Shown piece after piece: positions 40,807 to 52,307 of a DNA stretch of 64,000 nt. This DNA comes from Clostridia bacterium UC5.1-1D2 (GTDB taxonomy: Bacteria > Bacillota > Clostridia > Lachnospirales > Lachnospiraceae), in assembly GCA_001304855.1 (NCBI GenBank), contig BBZN01000022.1, positions 1-64,000 of the forward strand, given 5' to 3'. How positions within the stretch are numbered: position 1 is the first letter of the stretch; each line of letters starts with the position of its first letter. A program made the position numbers and the translations under genes. The notes below the pieces were generated by a model. That model was given only the letters and a program-made list of their open reading frames with translations. It was not told the origin of the DNA and ran no database searches.

Positions 40807-42836
40807 ATGAAAGAGAGATTTCAGATAGACAGAACCGACGGGAATATTTACGCCATGGGTACGACTGCTGTCGCCGGCGGCATGCATTTTTCCTTTGCAG
40901 CCCAGGGGGAAAAAGCAGAGCTTTTATTATATAAAAAAGGAAGCCGGTTATTAAAGGCCAGAATTTCTTTTCCTGAAAATACAAAGACCGGCGATGTGTG
41001 GAGTATGACGGTGAAGGGCGATTTCCGGGGCCTGGAATATGTGTACGCTGTGGACGGGCAGGAGACGGAAGACCCTATGGGAGACAGTTTACAGGAAGGG
41101 AGCGGTGGGGCAGCCTGGAGCAGCTGAAAGGGCAGGTACGCACCCCTGCAGTTCAGGAGGGGGAGCGTTTGACTGGGAGGACGATAAACTGCCTCAAATC
41201 CCATATCAGGACTGTATCATTTATCACATTCACCCAAGAGGATTTACCAAACACCCTTCCTCAGGTGTGGAACCGAAAAAGAGGGGAACCTTTGCAGGAA
41301 TTGAGGACAAGATTCCTTATCTGAAAATCTGGGGATAACCACCCTGGAAATGATGCCTCCTGTGGAATTTGAGGAGATTATCGTGCCTGAGCGTGTGGAC
41401 GGGAGCCCCTTTGGGCCTGAGAAGCCTGAGGGAAAGGTGAATTATTGGGGCTATACAAGAGGAAGATCCTTTGCTCCCAAGGCGTCCTACTGCTCCGGGC
41501 CTGTGAGGGAACCGGTGAAGGAGTTTAAAACTCTGGTAAAGCATCTCCACAGAGAAGGCCTGGAGCTTGTGATTGAACTGTATTTTGACGGAAGGGAAGC
41601 CCCCGCCTATGTGCTGGATGCAGTGCGCTTCTGGGCCAGGGAGTACCATGTGGACGGCGTGCGGCTGGTAGGCTGCGGGCCCCTGAAACTTCTGGGAGAG
41701 GATCCCTATCTCAGCCGGCTGAAGCTGTTTGCAGAAAACTGGGAGGGAGTGTCCCCGGGAAAATGCAGACATCTGGCCGAATATAATGATGGATTCCTCA
41801 TAGATATGAGGCGGTTTTTAAAAGGGGACGAGGGCCAGCTGGATCAGGCGGCCTTCCGCTGCCGCAGGAATCCCGCCAATGTGGGCGCAGTGAATTACAT
41901 GGCCTGCACCAACGGATTCACCATGATGGATATGGTTTCCTATGATGTGAAACATAACGAGGAGAACGGCGAGGAGGGCAGGGACGGAACCGATTATAAC
42001 CAGTCCTGGAACTGCGGAACAGAGGGCCCCAGCAGAAAGAAAAAGATTGTCCGGCTTCGCAAAAAGCAGCTTCGCAATGCAATGCTGATGCTGTTTCTGA
42101 GCCAGGGAACGCCCCTGATTATGGAGGGGGATGAGTTCGGACGCACGAAAAAGGGCAACAACAATTCCTACTGCCAGGACAATGAAATTTCCTGGGTTAA
42201 CTGGGGACTGAAAGACTCCAATTCGGATCTGTATGAGTTTGCCGCTTATGTCATAGGCTTCCGCAGGGAGCACCCCGTGTTCCACATGGAGAAGGAGCCT
42301 GCACTTCTGGATTATAAGTCCGTGGGCCTGCCGGATGTGTCTTACCACGGCGAAAAGACCTGGTGCCCCCAGTTTGAAAACTTCAGGCGGCAGCTGGGGA
42401 TACTCTACTGCGGAAAATATGGAAAGAGGGCGGACGGCAGTGAGGACAACTATTTTTACGTGGCCTACAATATGCACTGGGAGCCCCATGAGTTCGCCCT
42501 CCCCAATCTGCCCCGGGAACTGTGCTGGCAGGTGGCTTTTGACACAGACGCGGAGGCTGTCAACGGCTTCTATCCTCCGGGCAGCGAAAAGCCTCTGGAG
42601 AACCAGAAGCGGATTATGGTGATGAGCCGGTCCATTGTAGTGCTTATAGGGAAGGAAGCGGAAGAGAAGGCCTGGGGGCTGGTGCAAAAGAGGCCGGAGA
42701 GACGGGAAAAGAGAAGAATGTGAGGAACCGGAAGAGCAGGGGTTCCAGGCCGAAGAAAGCCGTGGACGCGGCGGAGGGCGGAGAGGCAGAGAAGCAGAAA
42801 GCCGTGGACGCGGCGGAGGGCGGAAATGCTCTATGA
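40807..42836 (+). CDS. GH13 isoamylase/GlgX-like protein lacking catalytic residues, frame broken
   Basis: About 675 residues. The N-terminal part is a carbohydrate-binding-like beta domain; the rest matches glycogen-debranching GH13 proteins (VSYDVKHNEENGEEGRDGT, SQGTPLIMEGDEFGRT, KGNNNSYCQDNEISWVNW). Yet region I DVVYNH is ELYFDG, region II GFRFD is GVRLV (nucleophile Asp missing), and region IV HDG is TNG; only the acid-like Glu (AENW) remains. About 60 residues between regions I and II are also absent. These sites lie in an unbroken frame, so they are not base-loss artefacts. Breaks occur near 41100-41160, 41335 and 42695. The C-terminus is a Lys/Ala-rich tail with a repeated AVDAAEGG. 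Probably a glycogen-binding pseudoenzyme. Confidence 0.75.
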
Positions 42837-43059
42837 ATTCCGATCAGAGCGAAAGGAAAACCTGGATTATATGGAAGAACAATTTCGCAGCCTTCTGGCA
42901 CAAGGCGCTTCTGAGGGGATGGACATTACCTGCAGGCTTATAGGAGAACGCCCCTGCCAGGGAGAAGTGGATCCTGTTAAGGCGGAGGCTCTTCTGGAAC
43001 GGGCCATCCGGGCCGTGGTTTCTGCCACAGGGCAGACTCCCCAGTGGCTTTTGAGATGA
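42826..43059 (+). pseudogene. Fragment of an M20-type peptidase
   Basis: A 77-residue frame, MLYEFRSERKENLDYMEEQF followed by GMDITCRLIGERPCQG and a helix LLERAIRAVVSATGQ, resembling the dimerisation-domain end of M20 dipeptidases. The metal-binding N-terminal part and the expected C-terminal STDCN region are absent. GGAGGGCGG directly before ATG could allow translation, so a small functional product cannot be excluded. It overlaps the end of the GH13 protein and sits after a 28-bp direct repeat (near 42753 and 42797). Confidence 0.5.
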
Positions 43060-43133
43060 TTTTGGGGGACAGAAGGCCCCCTTTGCATAATGATAATAGT
43101 TTCTTCATAGATTAGAGTGGGTATCTTATGGAG

Positions 43134-43171
43134 TGCTCCCGGAGATACCAGATATCTCCGGGGGCATTTTT
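43134..43171 (+). terminator. Rho-independent terminator
   Basis: TGCTCCCGGAGATA and TATCTCCGGGGGCA form a 14-bp stem with one G-T pair and a 5-base loop, followed by T5. It ends the upstream gene group before the P-ATPase. Confidence 0.88.
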
Positions 43172-43213
43172 GTATCTATCAGATAAACTGGACTTGGAAG
43201 AGGGGAGCAGGGA

Positions 43214-45850
43214 TGGCAGACTGGTTTAAACTGTCGGAGACAGAGGTGTTAGAGGAACTGGGGTCTGTAAACAGGGTATCAGTGAGAAGGAAGCTGAAAA
43301 AAGGCTCAATCAATACGGAGAAAATGTACTTACGGAGCAGGGCAGGCTTCAATGGTGGCAGATATTTTTAGGCCAGTTTAAAGATCTCCTGGTGATTATC
43401 CTCATAGCTGCCGCGGCAGTGTCTATGCTTACGGGGGATCCGGAGAGCGCTATGGTTATCTTTGCAGTACTGCTTTTAAATGCGGTTCTGGGCACCGTAC
43501 AGCACCAAAAGGCGGAGAAATCCCTGGACAGCTTAAAGGAATTGTCCTCCCCGGAGGCCAGGGTTATCCGCGGCGGAAAAAATTGTTCAATCCCTTCTTC
43601 CCTTGTAGTCCCGGGGGATATTCTGGTGCTGGAAACAGGCGATCTGGTGGCCGCAGACGGGAGGCTCCTGGAGGTCAACGGGCTTGCGGTAAATGAAAGT
43701 TCCCTCACAGGCGAGTCCCTCAGTGTGGAAAAGCACAGGGGAGGCCTGCGCGCCCAGGAGGAGACGACTGCTTTGGCCGACAGGACCAACATGGTTTTTT
43801 CCGGTTCTCTTGTGACGTCAGGACGGGCAGTGGCAGTGGTGACGGCCACAGGAATGGGTACGGAAATAGGAAAAATTGCGGCCCTTATGAATGATACAAA
43901 GGAGAAAAAACGCCTCTCCAGGTAAGCCTGGACCGGTTTTCCGGAAGGCTTGCAATCGGGATTATCGCTATCTGCGGCCTGGTGTTCCTGCTGAGCCTGT
44001 ACCGCAGGGAACCGGTGCTGGACGCCTGATGTTTGCAGTTGCTCTGGCAGTGGCGGCTATACCGGAAGCCCTCAGCTCCATTGTTACAATCGTGCAGGCT
44101 ATGGGGACTCAGAAGATGGCGAAGGAACAGGCCATCATAAAGGATCTGAAGGCTGTGGAGAGCCTGGGATGCGTGTCTGTCATCTGCTCTGACAAGACAG
44201 GCACGCTGACCCAGAACCGTATGAGCGTAGAAAACATTTATGTAAATCATACAGAGCAGGACGTATCCTGGCTTCAGCTTCACAGAAACCGTACCGACGT
44301 GAAAATGCTTCTCTACGGAGCGGTTCTCAACAACAATGCGTCGGCAAACGCCTCCGGAGACGAGGGCGATCCTATGGAGGCGGCCCTTCTGCATATGGCT
44401 ATGGAGTCAGGCATTCAGCCCATCCAGCTCAGGTTCCAATGCCCCAGGCTTGGAGAGATTCCCTTCAATTCAGCCAGAAAACTGATGACCACAGTAAATG
44501 AGGTGGAAAACCAGAAGCTGGTCTTTGTAAAGGGAGCCGTGGATGTGCTGCTGAAGGAGTGCACCCGGATGGCCAATCCTGCGGCAGGCAGCCGGCCCGG
44601 AGGTTACCGCGCCGAAACCGGGGGCAGGACAGAGGAAGGTTTAGGCAAAACCGCAGATATTGTGCCTGCAAGGCCCCTCTCCTCCTCGGACCGCCAGAAA
44701 ATATTAAACCAGAATGCACGCTGGTCCTCCAAAGGGCTCCGGGTGCTGGCTATGGCCTGCCGTCCGGGGGAGGATCCAAAGAGCGGGGATCTGATTTTTC
44801 TGGGACTTACTGCCATGATGGACCCGCCCAGACCCGAATCCCGCTCAGCCGTAGCCAGCGCACGTCAGGCGGGTATACGCCCTGTGATGATTACGGGAGA
44901 TCACAAGGTAACTGCAATGGCTATTGCGGAGCGTATCGGAATCTTTACCCCAGGCGATAAGGCGGTTACGGGGGCGGAGCTGGATACCATGGAGGAGGAG
45001 GAACTGTCCGAAGGACTGGAGCAGATTTCCGTCTACGCCCGCGTATCCCCGGAACACAAGATCGCATTGTAAAAGCCTGGCAGAACCACGGACATATAGT
45101 GGCGATGACAGGAGACGGAGTCAACGATGCTCCCGCCCTCAAGAAGGCGGATATCGGCGTAGCCATGGGAATCACAGGGACGGAGGTTTCCAAAGATGCA
45201 GCCTCCATGATCCTGGCGGACGACAATTTTGCAACGATCATCAAAGCGGTTGCAAACGGAAGAAATGTATACAGGAATATCAAGAATGCAATCCAGTTTC
45301 TTCTCTCCGGCAACATGGCGGGCATTCTCTGTGTACTCTATACCTCCCTCTTTGCCCTGCCCCTGCCCTTTGCTCCGGTCCATCTGCTGTTTATAAATCT
45401 GCTGACAGACTCCCTGCCTGCTATTGCCATCGGTATGGAGCCGCCGGAGGAGGGCCTTCTCAGACAGCCCCCCAGAAATCCCAGGGAAGGAATTCTTACG
45501 GCTGTCTTTATACGGGATCTGCTGGTTCAGGGAGGTTTAATTGCGGCAGCTACCATGTGGCTTATACCACCGGCCTCCATGAGGGCGGGCCGGGCAGAGC
45601 CTGTACAATGGCTTTTTCAACATTAACCCTGGCGCGCCTGTTTCACGGATTCAACTGCAGAAGCAGCCACTCTGTTTTCAGGCTGGGGCTGGGCAGCAAT
45701 CCTTACAGCGTCATGGCTTTTCAGCTGGGGGTAGTTCTGCTTGCAGCCGTCCTTTTCGTCCCCGGACTTCAGATTATGTTTGCAGCAGCCGATCTCTCTT
45801 TAAGCCAGCTGACTACCATATTGTCGGCGGCATTTTTCCAACCCTTATAA
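43214..45850 (+). CDS. Calcium-type P-type ATPase, several frame breaks
   Basis: A cation-translocating membrane ATPase of about 880 residues. Actuator domain motif SSLTGES (near 43700), membrane helix 4 with PEALSSIVT, phosphorylation site ICSDKTGTLTQNR (near 44190), nucleotide-domain KGAVDVLLKECT, PPRPES, hinge MTGDGVNDAPALKKADIGVAMG (near 45105), and C-terminal helices with LLFINLLTDSLPAIAIG. The helix-4 PEA(L) and the long C-terminal helix bundle fit Ca2+/cation ATPases of the SERCA/PMA group. Breaks are near 43280, 43920, 44025, 45070 and 45565. Between helix 3 and 4 some residues seem missing, which may be another error. Confidence 0.85.
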
Positions 45851-46114
45851 TACAGATTCATAAAATACTGAAGGAATCCATACACTGACCTGCTTTTTCT
45901 TTCCTGCATCCACAGCCAGATCCGCTTTCAGCCACGTTCAGGGGCCGGCTGAAAAGTGCATGAAAAACTTACAAAAACCCCCGTGGGGACAGCGGCTGCA
46001 GATCCCAGGGGACTTGCCCCGGATTTCTGAAATAATGCCAAAAATCGTAGAAAAATTCGGAAAAATGTGATATTGTATTCATAAGATACACTTAACAGGA
46101 AAATCAGGAGGGTA

Positions 46115-47013
46115 ATGATGAGACTTGTCACATTTGAAATCGAACATAAATCCGGTCTGGGAGTAATCAGCAAGGACGGGAACTGGGTCTATCCTTTGTC
46201 ATCTCTGGATATGGATTACAAGACAATGCAGGAATTGATTGAGAACATCAGCGACTCAGAAAAGCAGCTGCTGGAAATGGCAGCAGGCCAGGACCCCTAT
46301 AAGATAAAAGGGGCCGCTCCCATGGAGGAAGTTGTGCTCCAGGCGCCCATTCCCAACCCGAAGCAGGATATTATCTGTCTGGGCATCAACTATATGGCTC
46401 ACGCAGAGGAGGCCGCCCGGTATAAAAAGGAGGCTTTCGGAGGGGAGAGGCCCTTTGCCGTTTATTTTTCCAAACGTGTAAGCCAGGCCACAGGCCCCCA
46501 GGGTGCGATCCCCAGCCACAAGGATATTGTGGAGGATTTGGATTACGAGGTGGAACTGGCTGTTATCATTGGTAAAGAAGCTAAAAACGTACCTGAGGAT
46601 AAAGTAAAAGATTATATATTCGGATATACAATCATCAATGATGTGAGCGCGAGGACCATACAGAACCGCCATAAGCAATGGTATTTTGGCAAGAGTATGG
46701 ACGGATTTCTCCCAATGGCCCATGTATCACTACTGTGGATGATCTTCCATATCCGCCCAGGCTTTCCATACAGTCCAGAGTCAACGGGGAACTGCGCCAG
46801 GATGCCAACACCGATCTTCTGATATTCGGTATTGACCATGTGGTCAGCGAACTGTCCCGGGGCATAACGCTGAAACCGGGCGCCATAATTGCCACGGGAA
46901 CACCTGCAGGCGTAGGAATGGGCTTTACACCGCCCAAATTTTTAAAGCCGGGGGATCTGGTGGAATGCACGATAGAAGGCATTGGAACCATTGCGAACAA
47001 GGTTGTTGATTAA
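46115..47013 (+). CDS. Fumarylacetoacetate hydrolase family protein, frame broken
   Basis: About 299 residues with the FAH C-terminal fold, which hydrolyses or decarboxylates beta-diketo acids or oxaloacetate-type compounds in a metal-dependent way. Marks: CLGINYMAHAEEA, VEDLDYEVELAVIIGKEAKN with the two acidic metal ligands, YTIINDVSARTIQ, KSMDGFLPMGP (after adding a G near 46722), and IIATGTPAGVGMG. GGAGGGTA is directly before the start; ATG 46115 or 46118. Substrate unknown. Confidence 0.85.
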
Positions 47014-47105
47014 ACTTGCGGCTGCTGAAAGCGGAACTTCGGACCTTGTGTCCGGTGAAGCGCAGGAAGCCGTTAATAAGCGCTCATAATAAGGAGGCAG
47101 ACTAT

Positions 47106-47569
47106 ATGGATTATATCCCCATGACCATACGTAAACAGAAAAATATCGCTCTCATTGCCCATGACCAGAAAAAGCAGGAGCTGATTCAGTGGTGCGATCA
47201 CCACAAGGACATTCTTTTGAAGCATTTTCTCTGTGGGACAGGCACTACGGCCAGAATGATAACAGACTATACGGACCTTCCCGTCAAAGGATACAACAGC
47301 GGTCCTCTGGGAGGCGACCAGCAGATTGGCGCAAAGATTGTGGAGGGAAAAATTGACCTGATTATCTTTTTTCCGACCCTCTTACAGCCCAGCCCCACGA
47401 CCCGGATGTGAAGGCGCTGCTGAGAATTGCCCAGGTTTACGATATTCCCATCGCTAATAATAAGGCCAGCGCCGATTTTATCATTACCTCTCCCTTTATG
47501 GATGAGGAGTACGAGCATGATGTGATAAACTTTAAGCAGAATATCGCAGAACGGGCCAATACGCTGTAG
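47106..47569 (+). CDS. mgsA: Methylglyoxal synthase, frame broken
   Basis: Converts dihydroxyacetone phosphate to methylglyoxal and phosphate, bypassing lower glycolysis when sugar phosphates build up. About 154 residues. Family sequence: [24 protein letters not shown], the phosphate-binding [14 protein letters not shown], and after a break near 47383 [17 protein letters not shown] with the catalytic-region Asp, then [20 protein letters not shown] before ATG 47106. It lies between the FAH gene and glycogen branching enzyme, a sensible place for overflow control of sugar phosphates. Confidence 0.92.
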
Positions 47570-47629
47570 GATTCAGACGCGTGTTGATGGAAATAAGGAC
47601 GAATAAGCTGACAAGGGGGCACCTATTTT

Positions 47630-50600
47630 ATGGAAAAAATGTTGTATGATTTGATGGATTGGGCAGGAATTGAGGAGCTGGTATATTCGGAGTCGGCTTC
47701 CCCTCATGATATGCTGGGAGCCCATGTGACGGAGCAGGGGCTTCTGATTCAGGCTTTGATTCCCACAGCAGTGGAGGTGGTGGTAAAGATTGCTTCCACA
47801 GGAAAAAAGTATCCTATGGAACTGGCAGACGAGGCAGGATTTTTTGCAGCGCTGATTCCGCGCAAAAGCGTAACGTCCTATACCTCATTGTCACCTATGA
47901 CAATGGTATACGGGAGGAGTTTTACGATCCGTATTCATTTGCTCCCCAGTACAAGCCGGAGGATTTAAAGAAGTTTGAGGCGGGCATCCATTACTCTCTC
48001 TACGAGAAAATGGGAGCGCATCCCATGACGATTGACGGCGTGGAGGGCGTGTATTTTTCTGTCTGGGCGCCATGCGCCATGCGCGTCAGCGTAGTGGGAA
48101 ACTTTAACCTCTGGGACGGCAGACGCCATCAGATGCGCCGTCTGGGCGAGGGAGAGGCAGGCATTTTTGAACTGTTTATTCCGGGGCTGGCAGAAGGGGA
48201 GATATATAAATATGAGATTAAGACCAGGGAGGGACTGCCGGTACTGAAGGCGGACCCTTACGGCAATTATGCAGAAATGCGCCCCAACAATGCTTCTGTG
48301 GTATGGGACATCCATAAGTACCAGTGGAATGATAAGGACTGGCTGGAACAGAGGGCCAGGACGGAGTCTCTGGACAAGCCCTGCAATATCTATGAGGTTC
48401 ATCTTGGCTCATGGATGCGCAGAGAAGCTGTTAAGAACGAGAGCGGGGAACCTATAGACGGTTCTGAATTCTATAACTACAGGGAGATAGCGGTTAAGCT
48501 GGCGGAGTATGTCAAGAACATGGGATATACCATGTGGAGCTGATGCCTGTGATGGAGCATCCTCTGGATGAATCCTGGGGATACCAGGTCACCGGGTATT
48601 ACGCCCCCACCAGACGTTACGGAACACCTGACGATTTTAAGTATTTTATGGATTACATGCACAGCCAGGGAATCAGCGTCATATTGGACTGGGTGCCCGC
48701 CCATTTCCCAAGAGATGCCTACGGTATGGCTTCCTTTGACGGAACCTGCGTTTATGAGCATATGGATCCGCGGCAGGGCTCCCATCCCCACTGGGGAACA
48801 TTGATTTACAATTACGGCCGCCCCGGCGTATCCAACTTTCTTATTGCAAACGCCCTGTTTTGGGCGGAGGTGTATCATGCAGACGGTATCCGCATGGACG
48901 CGGTGGCTTCCATGCTCTATCTGGACTATGGCAAAAATGACGGGGAGTGGATACCAAATATCTACGGGGGAAATGAAAACCTGGAGGCTGTGGAGTTCTT
49001 AAAACATCTGAGTACTGTATTTAAGGGCCGGAAGGACGGAACCGTTCTGATTGCAGAGGAATCCACAGCATGGCCAAAGGTTACGGGCAAACCTGGGGAC
49101 GGCGGTCTTGGATTTGATTTTAAATGGAATATGGGCTGGATGAATGATTTTACCAATTTCATGCGCTGCGACCCTTATTTCCGAAAAAATAACTATGGTG
49201 AACTTACCTTCTCTCTGCTTTATGCCTACAGCGAGAATTTTATATTGGTGTTCTCCCACGACGAGGTGGTACACGGCAAGGGTTCTATGATAGGAAAAAT
49301 GCCGGGGGAAACCTTGAAGGAGAAAGCGCAGAATCTCCGGGCTGCTTATGGCTTTATGATGGGACATCCCGGAAAGAAGCTTTTGTTTATGGGGCAGGAA
49401 TACGGCCAGGTATCCGAGTGGAACGAAGGCGCTTCCCTGGAGTGGGAGCTTCTGGAAGATCCTCTTCACAAGGAGATACAGGACTATGCCAGGGCCCTCA
49501 ACAAGTTTTATCTGGAACATCCTGCTCTCTATGAGCTGGATTACGATCCGGAAGGTTTTGAGTGGATCAACTGCAGCTACCAGAAAGAAAGTATGGTGAT
49601 GTTCCTGCGCAAGACCAAAAAGAGGGAGGAAACTCTCCTTTTCGTGTGCAATTTTGACAATGTGGAGCATGAAAAGTTCCGTCTGGGCGTGCCATTTGCA
49701 GGAAAGTATAAGGAAATATTCAACAGTGACGCCAGTGAGTTCGGCGGCGATGGCCGTGTGAACGGGCGTGTAAAGACGGCGAAAAAACTGGAGTGGGATG
49801 AGAGGGACTATTCCATCGAGCTTACGATTCCTCCCATGAGTGTGGCTGTATATTCCTGTGTGCCGGAGGAAGGAACAGCAAAGGCCCATAGCAAAAAGGC
49901 AGAGCCAAAGAAAACCACGGCTAAAAAGGCAGGGGCTGCGGGAGGTACAAAACAGCCGGCAGTAAAAAAGAGTCGGCTTCAAAAAAGGATAGGCTTAAGG
50001 ATGAACCGGAGAATACAGCCCGGGCGGAGGCCCGGAAGGAGTCTGCGGTGAAGGAAGAAGCGCAGAAGCCGCCCGCAGCTCAGGCGGAGGCCCGGAAGGG
50101 TCTGCAGTGAAGGAAGAAGCGCAGAAGCCGCCCGCAGCTCAGGCGGAGGCCCGGAGAGGGTCTGCAGTGAAGGAAGAAGCGCAGAAGCCGCCCGCAGTCC
50201 GGGCGGAGACAGAGAAACCGTCCGCAGCCAGGAAAGAACACAAAAGGGCATCCATATCATCTGAGGAAAAGGAAGCTAAGGAAAAGACAGCCACCGGCAG
50301 CGAAGAACCAACGAAACGGCTCACATCCAAGGAAGAAGCGCAGAAAACAGCGGCAACCAGGGACAGCCGGAAGAAGCTGTCCACATCCAAGGAGGAAGTG
50401 CAGAAAATAGCGACAGCCAGGGACGGCCAGAAAAAACTGTCCACGTCCAAGGAGGAAGTGCAGAAAATAACGACAGCCAGGGACGGCCAGAAAAAACTGT
50501 CCACGTCCAAGGAGGAAACACAGAAAATAGCGACAGCCAGGGACGGCCAGAAAAGACTGTCCACGTCCAAGGAGGAAAGGCAGAAAATAGCCACAGCCAG

Positions 50601-50649
50601 GGACAGCCAGAAGAAGCTGTCCACTGCTGAAACAAAGCCTAAAAAATAA
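47630..50649 (+). CDS. glgB: Glycogen branching enzyme with long repetitive C-terminal tail, frame broken
   Basis: Makes alpha-1,6 branches in glycogen. About 1000 residues, against 640-730 usual. N-terminal CBM48 ([17 protein letters not shown]), then GH13 motifs intact: [17 protein letters not shown] (nucleophile Asp), IAEESTAW (acid Glu), [13 protein letters not shown]. The beta domain ends near 49860. Then follows a Lys/Ala/Glu tail of about 260 residues: three units of [15 protein letters not shown] type and five units of [20 protein letters not shown] type, 60 bp each. Breaks near 47885, 48530, 49970 and 50095; the last falls in a 59-bp unit among 60-bp ones, which shows directly that a base is missing. 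Confidence 0.85.
50048..50638 (+). repeat. 60-bp coding tandem repeats in glgB tail
   Basis: GTGAAGGAAG recurs at 50048, 50107 and 50167 (59 and 60 bp apart). A second array of five 60-bp units, each starting AAGGA(A/G)GAA, runs from 50330. Third-base changes between units with conserved protein suggest the repeats are translated and under selection. Confidence 0.85.
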
Positions 50650-50683
50650 CAGCTAAGAGCACAAAACAGGAATATGCTATCAG

Positions 50684-50716
50684 GGAGCGCAGGACCCAGT
50701 CTTTGCGCTCCATTTT
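50684..50716 (+). terminator. Terminator after glgB
   Basis: GGAGCGCA and TGCGCTCC form an 8-bp stem with a 12-base loop, followed by ATTTTATTTTA. Confidence 0.8.
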
Positions 50717-50757
50717 ATTTTATGATATACTACATAAAAACACAAAAGGGGTGGGGT

Positions 50758-52307
50758 ATGTTTGGAAATCTGAAAAATCTGTGGCTGTCAATTTCTTTGA
50801 AAAAGAAACTGGGGATATTATCCATTATTGTGATTCTGGTTATGGGCCTGTCGGTTGCCTTTAATATATTTGTCATGAATTTTTCACTGGACACCTTCAA
50901 TGTGATACTCAACGATAATTCCCTCAGCTATGACCTCCAGGAAGCTATGGAGGAGGAGGCCCGGGTATTTGAGGAGTATGTGAGGGATCGCTCCTTTCAG
51001 AAGGAGGAGGAATACAGGAAGGCCTGTTACCGCACCGGCCGCTGTCTTTCCTCTCTTCCTTTCGACTATAGAATAATCGGCCCTGAACGCTATGCCAGGA
51101 CATGGAACATAAAGAACGGATATGAAGGCTACAAATCCTACAGGGACCAGGTGCTGGAGATGAACCCGCTGGACGATGATTTTGTGCAGGAACTCTACCG
51201 TGTATACCGGATGCAGACGTACCTCCAAACTTATGCCAGAAGGCTGGTACAGGCAACCCTGAAGGAGGGGAAGGAGAGCTATACCCAGAAAGTTCCGGGA
51301 CTTTACTATGTGCCTCATATGATTATAGCCTATTCCATTATTATGATTATCACAGTGCTGGTGATTACCAGGCTGTTAGGAGACACTCTGGTCTACCCAA
51401 TGGTGAAGCTGGCCCACTGTTCCAGAAAGATTGCGGGAAATGATTTCTCGGGCGATGATTTGACTATTGAGAATCAAGATGAGATGGGAGAACTGGTCAG
51501 GGCGTTTAACATGATGAAGCATGCCACAGAAGGCTACATCCATACGCTTACAGAAAAGAATGAGATGGCAGAGCGGCTTCACAGGAAAGAGGTGGAGCGG
51601 ATTGAGGTGGAAAAACGTCTGGATGCGGCGCGTCTGGAGCTTTTAAAAAGCCAGATTAATCCCCATTTTCTTTTCAACACCCTAAATATGATTGCATGTA
51701 TGGCTAAGCTTGAGGAAGCTGATACCACTGAGAGAATGATATCCAGCCTCAGCAATCTGTTCCGGTACAATCTTAAAACTTCCGAGCAGATTGTGCCGCT
51801 GGAGCAGGAGCTTAAGGTGGTCACAGATTATATGTACATACAGCAGATGCGTTTTGGAAGCCGCATCACCTATGAAGCCGCACTTACAGTAGACGACACC
51901 GTTGCTATGATACCCGCCTTTACCCTTCAGCCATTGTTGAAAATGCGATTATCCACGGGCTGTCCAGGAAAGAACAGGGAGGAAGGATCCTTCTGAAGGT
52001 GTGGGAGCAGGATAAAAAGGTTGTCATCTCTGTGGCGGATACAGGGGTTGGAATGGATGACAAACAGCTTCATGCACTCAGAGAGGATCTTAAGGAGAAG
52101 CGGACGGCCAAGGTGGGAATAGGGCTTGGAAATATTTACCATCGAATCCGGGCCATGTACCGGGAGGGGGATGTAAAAATATACAGCAGGCAGGGAGCTG
52201 GAACCGTGGTGCAGGTAGTGATACCTCAGGATGAGAAGCCGGCGGAAGGGTTTGGACAGGAGCCGGCAGGGGAGGAGTCAGATGATTCGGTTATTGATAG
52301 CAGATGA
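50758..52307 (+). CDS. Sensor histidine kinase, YesM/LytS type, frame broken
   Basis: Membrane sensor of about 517 residues. One helix at residues 15-40, an extracellular domain of about 150 residues, a second helix (MIIAYSIIMIITVLVI), a HAMP domain (VYPMVKLAHCSRKIAG), then the His_kinase domain with LKSQINPHFLFNTLN, in which the His is the phosphate acceptor, and a GHKL ATPase part: PIVENAIIHGL (after adding C near 51935), VADTGVGM and GIGLGNI. ATG 50758 follows GGGGTGGGG. Its end overlaps the response-regulator gene. It probably senses the substrate of the adjacent TRAP transporter. Confidence 0.9.

Noticed and set aside
50321..50635. Minus-strand open frame with repeated Trp/Ser motifs opposite the glgB tail.
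   Set aside because: It is the antisense of the 60-bp coding repeats; the plus frame continues from GlgB and fits better.
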